Assembly: GCA_013298545.1 (NCBI GenBank)
Contig: JAAFIA010000013.1
Span: 1 to 55,255 of the forward strand
Length of the DNA: 55,255 bases
From: Bacteroidota bacterium
Lineage (GTDB): Bacteria; Bacteroidota; Bacteroidia; Palsa-965
Reading direction: 5' to 3'
Below are positions 1 through 6,958 of the stretch, one piece after another. The notes below the pieces were generated by a model, which saw only the letters and a list, made by a program, of their open reading frames with translations, was not told where the DNA came from and did no database searches. Position numbers and translations under genes: made by a program. Positions within the stretch are counted from its first letter, which is position 1, and every line of letters begins with the position of its first letter.

Positions 1-170
1 TCGCACAATTCGTGGACCTCTCCCCGCAGATGCTAGCGGCGTAGGTTATTGTTACATTTCCTTCGCGTTCTTTGCGATTGCTTTGCGCCCTTCGCGGTTA
101 TTTTTTTTGGGGAACACTCCCTTCGCATGCTTTGCAGTAAATTTTTTTTTGGTGCGTTACGTAAAAAGAT
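1..170. repeat. Gene-free left edge with degenerate TTTGCG/TTCGCG intergenic repeats
   Basis: No credible gene lies in 1-372. Positions about 61-105 contain repeated short words of the form CTTCGCG, CTTTGCG, GCTTTGCGC and CTTCGCGG at intervals of roughly 10-13 bases, followed by long T runs near 102-110 and 144-152. Positions 6-16 carry CAATTCGTGGA. From general knowledge, words like these (TTCGTGG plus TTTGCG strings) recur in intergenic DNA of many Flavobacteriia, so I read this as a dispersed intergenic repeat. Positions 171-350 show nothing beyond a short hairpin (ACTTCG/CGAAGT at 188-202). Confidence 0.5.
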
Positions 171-350
171 GTAACAAAAATCTAGCTACTTCGATGCGAA
201 GTGGGTATTTATTCTAGCCTCGATTGAGCCAAAGGAGCGCGCGGCGTTTTCTGGAATGTGTTTGTGCGAAAATTAATTGTGTTGGCAAAGACGCGGCGAA
301 AGCGGGTGCCAAGGTACTTTGAGGCGCTACACAATCGCTCCTTAACAATA

Positions 351-368
351 TAGTTGATATATCAACTA
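351..368. repeat. 18-bp perfect palindrome downstream of the cysteine desulfurase
   Basis: TAGTTGATATATCAACTA reads the same on both strands. It sits five bases beyond the minus-strand cysteine desulfurase stop codon. No T-run follows it on the minus strand, so it is a poor intrinsic terminator. It could be an mRNA 3'-end hairpin or a site for a dimeric DNA-binding protein. The inner TTGATATATCAA resembles an FNR half-site pair but with a 2-bp rather than 4-bp spacer. Confidence 0.5.
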
Positions 369-372
369 AAGT

Positions 373-1518
373 TTAGCGTAAAGTTGGAATGGTATGAAGC
401 AAGCGTTCAATAACCCAATCTGTTTCTTCGATGGTGTTGTTTTTTCCCCACGAGAGGCGAATGGTGGCGTAGGCTTCGCTCTCGCTCAAACCCATAGCGC
501 GTAAGACGTGCGAGGGTTCGGGATGTGCCGATGTACAGGCCGATCCGGCAGCGATACCAATTTGTGGAAGTTTGGCCATGAGTTTATCGGCTTGTATGCC
601 CAAAAAGGTTAGGCTCGATGTATTAGGCAACCGGTTTTTTACACTGCCGTTGATGAAGGTTTGGGGCAATTCGGTTACGCGGTGTTCGAGGCGTGTGCGG
701 AGCGAGGAGGTGTGCATAGCATATTCCCACCAATTGGCTGCGGCTAGTTCTGCGGCTTTGCCCAAGCCGGCAATGCCCGGCACGTTGAGTGTTCCCGACC
801 GCAAGCCACGCTCGTGTCCGCCGCCATGCAAAATGGGATCGAGGCTCACACGTGGATTTTTGCGCCGCACAAATAAAGCGCCAACACCTTTTGGACCATA
901 AAATTTATGCGCCGAAAGGCAGAGCAAATCAACGCCCCAATCGTTTACGTCGATGGCCGTTTTTCCGGCAGCTTGAGTGGCATCGCAAAGGAGCAAACTC
1001 CCCCGCGCATGCACCCGCGCAGCGATTTCGGAAATGGGTTGCATGGTTCCTGTTTCGTTGTTGGCGGCCATTACGACTACTAAAAGTGTATCGTTGCGTA
1101 GCGCCTGTTCGAGTTCGTTGAGTTCGATTAAGCCTTCGCGGTTTACGGGAAGCACGGTGATTTCTGCGCCGCGTTTTTCGAGGGCTTTGCAAGTATCGAG
1201 AACGGCTTTGTGTTCGGTGGCAACGGTGATGATGTGTTTGCCTTTGGTGGCATATCGCTCAAACACGCCTTGAATAGCGAGGTTGAGGGCTTCGGTAGCG
1301 CCGGAGGTAAAAATAATTTCTTGCGGCTCGGCGTTGATGAGTGCGGCGGTTTGTGCGCGGGCGGTATCGATGGCTTGCGCGGCGGCCCATCCTTGCGCAT
1401 GAGTACGACTAGCAGCATTGCCATACGTCTGCGTAAAAAACGGAAGCATGGTTTCCAACACCAAAGGATCGACAGGTGTGGTGGAGTTGTGATCGAGGTA
1501 AATAAAATCTGAAGCCAT
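373..1518 (-). CDS. Cysteine desulfurase (NifS/IscS-like, class V aminotransferase)
   Basis: This is a PLP enzyme that removes sulfur from L-cysteine as an enzyme-bound persulfide, for Fe-S cluster or thio-cofactor assembly in the cytoplasm. The 381-residue protein starts with the family hallmark YLDHNSTTPVD. It contains the PLP lysine in SAHKFYGPKG (K205), the HGGGHERGLRSGT phosphate/PLP loop (231-243) and the persulfide cysteine in GSACTSAHPEPSHVL (C328). I chose the ATG at 1518 because the family N-terminus begins there; the longer open frame to 1722 is unrelated sequence crossing the promoter. No IscU, IscR or SUF genes are nearby, so it could serve Fe-S assembly or tRNA thiolation. The family is certain; which paralogue is not. 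Confidence 0.95.
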   Translation of the reverse strand: MASDFIYLDHNSTTPVDPLVLETMLPFFTQTYGNAASRTHAQGWAAAQAIDTARAQTAALINAEPQEIIFTSGATEALNLAIQGVFERYATKGKHIITVATEHKAVLDTCKALEKRGAEITVLPVNREGLIELNELEQALRNDTLLVVVMAANNETGTMQPISEIAARVHARGSLLLCDATQAAGKTAIDVNDWGVDLLCLSAHKFYGPKGVGALFVRRKNPRVSLDPILHGGGHERGLRSGTLNVPGIAGLGKAAELAAANWWEYAMHTSSLRTRLEHRVTELPQTFINGSVKNRLPNTSSLTFLGIQADKLMAKLPQIGIAAGSACTSAHPEPSHVLRAMGLSESEAYATIRLSWGKNNTIEETDWVIERLLHTIPTLR

Positions 1519-1522
1519 GCAG

Positions 1523-1530
1523 CAAAAGTA
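1523..1530 (-). promoter_or_regulatory. Bacteroidota -7 box (TACTTTTG) for the cysteine desulfurase gene
   Basis: On the minus strand TACTTTTG matches the Bacteroidota -7 consensus TAnnTTTG and ends only 4 bases before the ATG. Transcription would begin at or within a few bases of the start codon, giving a nearly leaderless mRNA. I see no clear -33 TTG at normal spacing. Confidence 0.55.
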
Positions 1531-1625
1531 CGGCGCAAAAAAACAACGAGCGCCATCTCCCGTCGGCGCTCGTTGAAAATTGTATCCCGACCACACACAC
1601 GCGACGGGATAGGAAGAATTAAATA

Positions 1626-2225
1626 CTACGGACGGAGGACAACAATCCGAGTACTCACCGCACTTCCGGCGGATTCTAGCCGAAGCAGATAGGTGCCCGC
1701 TGGTAATCCGCTTACATCCCATGCTTCTTGTGTTTGCCCGGCAGAAAACGTTTCATCCGCTAGCGTCAGGGCCAGACTGCCGCGGAGGTCATACAAACGC
1801 ACACGCACACGCGCTGTTGTTTGCATGTTGATATTGAGTGTCAATTGATCGCTGATCGGATTTGCTCCGCTAACAATGGCTTGAATGATGGGTGTTTCGG
1901 GTACTGCGGTTTGCGAAAAATTAGAGACTTGATTGCAGGTTGAATCGCAAGGGTTTTGTATTGTATCGGAAATGTAAAGGCAAACATTGTAGTAGCCGAA
2001 AGTCGAGTAGGCGTGAGAAGGACTGTGTGTATTGTCGTAACTATTATCGCCGAAATCCCAGAAAAACACAACATTGTTTGGGTCGTAGCCCGTTGATGTG
2101 TTGATGAAAAACACATATCCCAATGAATCAATGGTGTAGAAAGAAGCATCGCACTGAGCTTTGGCGCGAGGCGAAAACCCGAACAGCAACACAAATACAA
2201 ACGAAAAATAGAATAGCCGATTCAT
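1626..2225 (-). CDS. Secreted PKD-domain protein with T9SS sorting domain
   Basis: This 199-residue exported protein of unknown function starts with a signal peptide (MNRLFYFSFVFVLLFGFSP, ending near AKAQ). A short PKD-type immunoglobulin fold follows, with the signature VVFFWDFGDNSYDN and a SHAYSTFGYYNVCLYI strand. The C-terminal ~75 residues (from NPISDQLTLNI to a terminal RIVVLRP) have the shape of a T9SS type A sorting domain: an N-P start, a DLRG turn and LPAGTYLLRLE. It is therefore probably exported by T9SS and attached or released at the cell surface. Several cysteines in the PKD region may form disulfides. I preferred the ATG at 2225 over a longer start at 2252 because the signal peptide begins there. 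It stands alone downstream of no obvious partner. Confidence 0.8.
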   Translation of the reverse strand: MNRLFYFSFVFVLLFGFSPRAKAQCDASFYTIDSLGYVFFINTSTGYDPNNVVFFWDFGDNSYDNTHSPSHAYSTFGYYNVCLYISDTIQNPCDSTCNQVSNFSQTAVPETPIIQAIVSGANPISDQLTLNINMQTTARVRVRLYDLRGSLALTLADETFSAGQTQEAWDVSGLPAGTYLLRLESAGSAVSTRIVVLRP

Positions 2226-2351
2226 AGTTTCTTTAGAAATTGAACGATACAAACATCGTTGCTAAAAAACAACTGTGCAAGAATATTAATAAAAAATCTT
2301 ACGCGTTCAAAAAGGCTATTGAAAGCCCCTTTTTCTCCGTGCCGGAAACAG

Positions 2352-2359
2352 TACCTTTG
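2352..2359 (+). promoter_or_regulatory. -7 box (TACCTTTG) for the EamA transporter gene
   Basis: TACCTTTG matches TAnnTTTG and lies 11 bases before the ATG at 2371, a typical distance for short-leader mRNAs in this phylum. Confidence 0.6.
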
Positions 2360-2370
2360 CGTCATCATCT

Positions 2371-3339
2371 ATGTCTGGCTCAAAGCTTCGCAATTATTTC
2401 CTGCTGCATTTCATTGTCTTTATTTGGGGCTGGACGGCTGTACTCGGTAAACTCATTACCCTGCCGGCGGTGAAGCTAGTTTGGTTGCGTTTGCCCATTG
2501 CTGTAAGTGGCATTTTGGTGTACATGCTTTGGAAAAGAATTTCCTTGCGTGTGGGGCTTAAAAACTTCTTGACTTATTCGGGTATTGGTTTGATTGTCGC
2601 CATTCACTGGATTTTTTTCTATGGTGCGGTGAAACTTAGCAACGTTTCGGTTACACTCGCTTGTTTTTCTACCATTTCAATTTTCACCGCCTTGCTCGAA
2701 CCGCTTTTGTACAAACGTAAAGTTCGGATGTATGAATTGTTTTTTGGGTTGATTGTGATTGCTGCATTGGTGTTGATTTTCTTTGTTGGTAAAAAAGAAG
2801 AGTCTGTTTTTCTGCTCGCAGTACGAAGCTTTTTTGATGAAGGAAAAAACTATGAACTGGGTATGTTGTTTGGGGTTTTGGCGGCATTAACGTCTTCCCT
2901 TTTTTCGATCCTGAATGGCGTGTTGGTTAACCGCAAAAATGAGCAGCACGAACCTGCCTCCATGTCGTTGTGGGAATTGACGGGCGGTTTTTTGGGAATG
3001 ACGATTTATGTGTTGTTTGCCAATCCATACAGCGGTGAATTGATTGGTATGTCAACAGAAAATTTTGTTTGGATGCTGACGCTAGGATTGGTCTGTACCT
3101 CGTTGCCGTTTTTGATTTCGATGAATATTTTAAAAACATTAAGTCCTTACACCATATCATTGACCTTGAATCTGGAAACGGTTTATGGAATTTTGTTTGC
3201 GTGGTTTATTTTTCATGAGGACAAGCAGATGAGTTTGTGGTTTTACATTGGCGCAGCGCTGATTTTATCGACTTTGGCACTTAATGCGTGGTTTAAAGCG
3301 CGCGAAGAACGCAAACAGACTGAACTTCGGGCCGATTAA
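2371..3339 (+). CDS. EamA/DMT-superfamily membrane transporter
   Basis: This 322-residue protein has about ten hydrophobic helices arranged as two EamA repeats. The first covers roughly residues 8-135 (starting LRNYFLLHFIVFIWGWTAVLGK) and the second roughly 165-310. The phrase FIWGWTAVLGKLI is the usual DMT helix-1 signature, and the second repeat ends in FAWFIFHEDKQMSLWFYIGAALIL, also characteristic. Such proteins export or exchange small metabolites across the inner membrane; the substrate cannot be read from sequence. The charged tail (FKAREERKQTELRAD) is cytoplasmic. It is followed after 70 bases by ispG, which has its own promoter-like box. Confidence 0.9.
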   Translation: MSGSKLRNYFLLHFIVFIWGWTAVLGKLITLPAVKLVWLRLPIAVSGILVYMLWKRISLRVGLKNFLTYSGIGLIVAIHWIFFYGAVKLSNVSVTLACFSTISIFTALLEPLLYKRKVRMYELFFGLIVIAALVLIFFVGKKEESVFLLAVRSFFDEGKNYELGMLFGVLAALTSSLFSILNGVLVNRKNEQHEPASMSLWELTGGFLGMTIYVLFANPYSGELIGMSTENFVWMLTLGLVCTSLPFLISMNILKTLSPYTISLTLNLETVYGILFAWFIFHEDKQMSLWFYIGAALILSTLALNAWFKAREERKQTELRAD

Positions 3340-3385
3340 ATTGTTTGTTTTTGTGAAAAGCGATGCCTTTCCGCGTGGGCTTTTC

Positions 3386-3393
3386 TACCTTTA
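3386..3393 (+). promoter_or_regulatory. -7-like box (TACCTTTA) for ispG
   Basis: TACCTTTA differs from TAnnTTTG only at the last base and lies 16 bases before the chosen ispG ATG at 3410. It supports that start over an upstream in-frame ATG at 3284 inside the preceding gene. Confidence 0.45.
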
Positions 3394-3409
3394 CACTTTC
3401 TTACTTACT

Positions 3410-5374
3410 ATGAGCCAACTTCTTTATTGCAACAGCCTAACGGAATTTAAACGTTGGAAAACACGTATTGTGGACATTGGTGGTGTGCCGCTCGGCGGCG
3501 ATCATCCCATTCGTGTACAGTCGATGACCACTACCGATACGCTTGATACGAAAGCAACAGTAGCACAATCGATTCGTATGATTGAAGCGGGTTGCGAGTA
3601 TGTACGCATTACGGCTCCTAGCCTCAAAGAAGCTCAAAATTTAGAAGCGATTAAAAAAGAGTTGCGGGCGGCAGGATTTCAAACGCCAGTTGTTGCCGAT
3701 ATTCACTTTACACCCAACGCCGCAGAACTCGCCGCGCGTCTGGTCGAAAAAGTGCGCGTCAACCCGGGCAATTATGCGGATAAGAAAAAATTTGAACACA
3801 TCGAATACACGGATGCGACTTACACAGCCGAACTGGAACGCATTCGCGAACGGTTTCGACCACTCGTAAAAATTTGCAAAGAATACGGAACGGCCATGCG
3901 TATTGGAACCAATCACGGTTCGTTGAGCGATCGCATCCTTAGTCGGTATGGCGATACACCGCTTGGCATGGTTGAATCGGCGATGGAATTTTTGCGCATC
4001 TGCGAAGAAGAAAATTACCACAACATCGTCTTGTCGATGAAGGCCAGCAATGCGCAAGTTATGGTACAAGCGTATCGTATGCTTGTGCAACACATGCAAG
4101 AAGTGGGCATGAATTATCCGCTGCACTTGGGTGTAACTGAAGCTGGTGATGGCGAAGATGGACGCATCAAATCGGCTGCCGGAATTGGAACATTATTGGA
4201 AGATGGCTTGGGCGATACCGTTCGTGTTTCGTTGACAGAAGATCCAGAATTTGAAATTCCGGTTGCGAAGGCCCTCATCAGTCGTTACGCCACCCGCGCC
4301 GCCCACGCGCCAATCCCCCCGCTGCCCATGCGCGATGGCAATCCGATTCTCGCTTATTCGCCGTACGATTATGCGCGACGGAAATCTTCCGAAATAACCA
4401 ATATCGGCGCAACGCACGTACCGCGCATCATTGCCGATTTGAGCGAACGCGCAGAAATTACGCCCGCTAGTTTATTCGCTGTGGGCTATCAGTATTCCGT
4501 TCCGCTCGATAAATGGAATTTAACCGATCAAGCCTGTGATTATGTCTATGCCGGAGATACGGAAGTAAGTTTTGAAATTCCCGGAACACTCGGCATTATC
4601 TACGCTTCGGCAACTTGGGAAAAATTTGCAACGCGCGAACGAACCTATCCTTTGTTTTGCGATGAAGAATATTTTACTGCAACAAAAAAATCGGATCGAC
4701 TCAATTTTGTTGCCGTTGTTTTAGCTTCGCTGACCACAGATTTTATACAACGCATCAGCCGCGAAAAAAATGTAGTGCTTGTCCTCGATACGTTTCACGA
4801 GCATGGCATGGCCGAGCAACGCCGCGCTTTCCAACTGCTTGCCGAAGAAAATTGCACTTTGCCAGTAATCATCAAACGCAATTACCAGCATCTTTCCGAG
4901 AGCGATTTCCAACTCCATGCCTCAACCGATACCGCTGCTTTATTGCTCGATGGTATGGGCGATGGCTTGTGGCTCAAAGCACATGCTTGTGGGTCGCCGC
5001 AACTCATCAACAGTACCGGATTTGGAATTTTGCAAGCCACCCGCACCCGCATCTCGAAAACAGAATATATTTCCTGTCCATCGTGCGGCCGCACCTTGTT
5101 TGATTTACAGGACACCACCAATAAAATTCGGCAACGCACCTCACACCTCAAAGGCGTGAAAATTGGGATCATGGGTTGCATTGTCAATGGCCCTGGCGAA
5201 ATGGCCGATGCCGATTACGGGTATGTAGGAACGGGCGTAGGAAAAATTACCTTATATAAAGGTCGCGAAGTAGTACAACGCAATGTGGAAGAGGAAAATG
5301 CGGTAGAAGCCTTGGTCGAATTAATTCGTACTCATGGCGATTGGGTAGAAGCACCTGAAATGAGCCACCAGTAA
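3410..5374 (+). CDS. ispG: 4-hydroxy-3-methylbut-2-en-1-yl diphosphate synthase, long form
   Basis: IspG (GcpE) reductively converts MEcPP to HMBPP in the penultimate step of the MEP isoprenoid pathway, using a [4Fe-4S] cluster. The N-terminal TIM barrel opens with TRIVDIGGVPLGGDHPIRVQSMTTTDT and contains VADIHFTPNAAELAAR and VRVNPGNYAD. The C-terminal cluster domain has C556 and C559 (CPSCGRTLFDLQ) and C590 (GIMGCIVNGPGE), the three expected Fe-S ligands. At 654 residues it is much longer than the ~370-residue E. coli type. The extra ~250 residues between barrel and cluster domain match the insertion seen in plant, Chlamydia and Bacteroidota enzymes. DXS, the first enzyme of the same pathway, is encoded 4.4 kb downstream. 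Confidence 0.97.
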   Translation: MSQLLYCNSLTEFKRWKTRIVDIGGVPLGGDHPIRVQSMTTTDTLDTKATVAQSIRMIEAGCEYVRITAPSLKEAQNLEAIKKELRAAGFQTPVVADIHFTPNAAELAARLVEKVRVNPGNYADKKKFEHIEYTDATYTAELERIRERFRPLVKICKEYGTAMRIGTNHGSLSDRILSRYGDTPLGMVESAMEFLRICEEENYHNIVLSMKASNAQVMVQAYRMLVQHMQEVGMNYPLHLGVTEAGDGEDGRIKSAAGIGTLLEDGLGDTVRVSLTEDPEFEIPVAKALISRYATRAAHAPIPPLPMRDGNPILAYSPYDYARRKSSEITNIGATHVPRIIADLSERAEITPASLFAVGYQYSVPLDKWNLTDQACDYVYAGDTEVSFEIPGTLGIIYASATWEKFATRERTYPLFCDEEYFTATKKSDRLNFVAVVLASLTTDFIQRISREKNVVLVLDTFHEHGMAEQRRAFQLLAEENCTLPVIIKRNYQHLSESDFQLHASTDTAALLLDGMGDGLWLKAHACGSPQLINSTGFGILQATRTRISKTEYISCPSCGRTLFDLQDTTNKIRQRTSHLKGVKIGIMGCIVNGPGEMADADYGYVGTGVGKITLYKGREVVQRNVEEENAVEALVELIRTHGDWVEAPEMSHQ

Positions 5375-5428
5375 GCCTCTTGTGGGGTTATTAACAATTT
5401 GGGCCTTACAAGTTAATAACTCACAGCC

Positions 5429-5460
5429 TTGTGTCGTAGTAAGGTTTCGGACTACTTTTG
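5429..5460 (+). promoter_or_regulatory. Promoter: TTG - 21 bp - TACTTTTG
   Basis: TTG (5429-5431) and TACTTTTG (5453-5460) are separated by 21 bases, close to the Bacteroidota -33/-7 arrangement. The box ends 32 bases before the ATG at 5493. Confidence 0.65.
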
Positions 5461-5492
5461 CGTTGTACGCATATTGCGGAAAAACCGGACGC

Positions 5493-6884
5493 ATGAAAAA
5501 AATTATCCTCACTACCTTTTTTGCATTGACTGTGTTTACAGGCTTTGCGCAAATTACGGTAACAACCGCTTTCGTGCCTACGCGCATGGAAGGCAAGAAC
5601 GGAACAAACAACGACCGACTTCCAATCTGGTTTTGGGCCGAATTGACAGGACTTACGCCTAATGCTACTTACCGGTATTATACGTCGATGGATTCCATCA
5701 ACGCTGCCGTTAGTTCAAACGGTGCGGGAAATCCATATTTGATCAATATGGTTAGTGGAACTGTTCGTCGCACCGCTAATGCTTCGATGAGCAATAGTGC
5801 AGGGCACGATTCGCTCGTGGCCGATTCAACGGGTTTTTATGCGGGCTGGTTTGGTGTAGAACCGACTGGAAACGGACGTTACAAACCAAACAACATACTT
5901 GTACCACAAATTATGCTCAACAATGGCGCTGGAGGAATATCCATTGCTACGCGTGTGCGCATGATTGCTTATCCGGTTAAAATCATCAAGTTTGGTAGCT
6001 CTTCGGCAGATTCACTAGGCTCGGCAATCTATGATTCGCTCGACGCGCAGCCCAAAAACTTTATTGCTATTTACGATAACGTTACCGCAACAGGCCGTCC
6101 AATCAATATCGCGATGGTAGAAAGTGACGGTTTGAACGTAACAGCCGTAACACAAATTGCATCGTTTTACAGAAACAATGTCGATACAATGGCTATGCAC
6201 TGGGGCGCAATCATTCCAAACGACCTCGCCAATGGTGTTCGCGCACTTGAAGAGCGAGCCTTCACAACGGGCCTTCCGATAGATACCGTTACAGACGCAG
6301 ATGGTTGGTGGTGTTCGGGTGTGAATACCGTCAATATGGCTACCGGAACTATTCCCCAGTTTTTAAACTCTACGTTTGTATTAAGCTCAAGTGCAACTAT
6401 TCCTGATACTGCTTACACCACACAAACAACATTTTTTACCGCCAACTCAAACGATCCTGTTGCTTATTACAACTGGGATTTTGGCGACAACTCACTTCCT
6501 GCCACCGGAGCAAATGCGCAACATGTTTATACCTTGCCCGGCGTTGTAACCGTAACACTCGTGATCTCCAATGGCGCTTGCACCGATACGATTACGCATA
6601 CCGTTGTGGTATTGCTCGGCACAAACATTCCACGTGCTCCCGGATTTGGATTTGTAATTGCACCCAATCCAACCGACGGACAATTTACCATCAGCGGCAT
6701 GCGCGGAAACAACGAACGCGAAATTGTCATTACCAATTTGCTTGGCGAAGTGCTCTTTACACACAATGCCGTTGGTTCCAACATCCAACTTGATTTAACG
6801 GGTTATCCGGCTGGAATTTATCTGGTACAAGTGCGCGATAAAGATTCTGGAAAAACAGGCGTGCGTAAAATCAGCGTGCGCTAA
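5493..6884 (+). CDS. Large secreted PKD-domain protein with T9SS sorting domain
   Basis: This 463-residue protein starts at MKKIILTTFFALTVFTGFAQ, a clear signal peptide; the longer open frame upstream crosses the promoter. Residues ~20-310 form a region I do not recognise, rich in beta-type sequence. A PKD domain follows, with YYNWDFGDNSLPATGANAQHVY and a VTVTLVISNGACTDTITHTVVV strand. The last ~75 residues (from FVIAPNPTDGQFTIS to RKISVR, with NLLGEVLF and PAGIYLVQV) are a T9SS type A sorting domain. It is probably a surface or extracellular protein; enzymatic function cannot be assigned. A strong bidirectional terminator follows. Confidence 0.8.
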   Translation: MKKIILTTFFALTVFTGFAQITVTTAFVPTRMEGKNGTNNDRLPIWFWAELTGLTPNATYRYYTSMDSINAAVSSNGAGNPYLINMVSGTVRRTANASMSNSAGHDSLVADSTGFYAGWFGVEPTGNGRYKPNNILVPQIMLNNGAGGISIATRVRMIAYPVKIIKFGSSSADSLGSAIYDSLDAQPKNFIAIYDNVTATGRPINIAMVESDGLNVTAVTQIASFYRNNVDTMAMHWGAIIPNDLANGVRALEERAFTTGLPIDTVTDADGWWCSGVNTVNMATGTIPQFLNSTFVLSSSATIPDTAYTTQTTFFTANSNDPVAYYNWDFGDNSLPATGANAQHVYTLPGVVTVTLVISNGACTDTITHTVVVLLGTNIPRAPGFGFVIAPNPTDGQFTISGMRGNNEREIVITNLLGEVLFTHNAVGSNIQLDLTGYPAGIYLVQVRDKDSGKTGVRKISVR

Positions 6885-6902
6885 AGGCGAAAAACAAATT
6901 TT

Positions 6903-6941
6903 AAAAAAGCGAGATGCATGAAAATGTGTCTCGCTTTTTTT
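6903..6941. terminator. Bidirectional intrinsic terminator between convergent genes
   Basis: AAAAAAGCGAGA (6903-6914) pairs perfectly with TCTCGCTTTTTT (6929-6940) around a 14-base loop. The A-tract and T-tract let it act for the plus-strand PKD gene and the minus-strand glycosidase gene alike. Confidence 0.85.
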
Positions 6942-6958
6942 GTATTGTATTTAAAAGG

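Noticed and set aside
355-366. FNR/Crp operator (TTGATATATCAA)
   Set aside because: The spacer between half-sites is 2 bp rather than 4 bp, and it lies downstream of a gene rather than in a promoter.
1519-1722. 68-residue N-terminal extension of the cysteine desulfurase frame
   Set aside because: It lies upstream of the family N-terminus and crosses the -7 promoter box and the 3' end of the PKD/T9SS gene; its sequence is Cys-rich and unlike any NifS.
3641-4126. 161-codon minus-strand frame inside ispG
   Set aside because: It is the antisense of the conserved IspG barrel, with a histidine/phenylalanine-rich composition typical of shadow frames and no homology.
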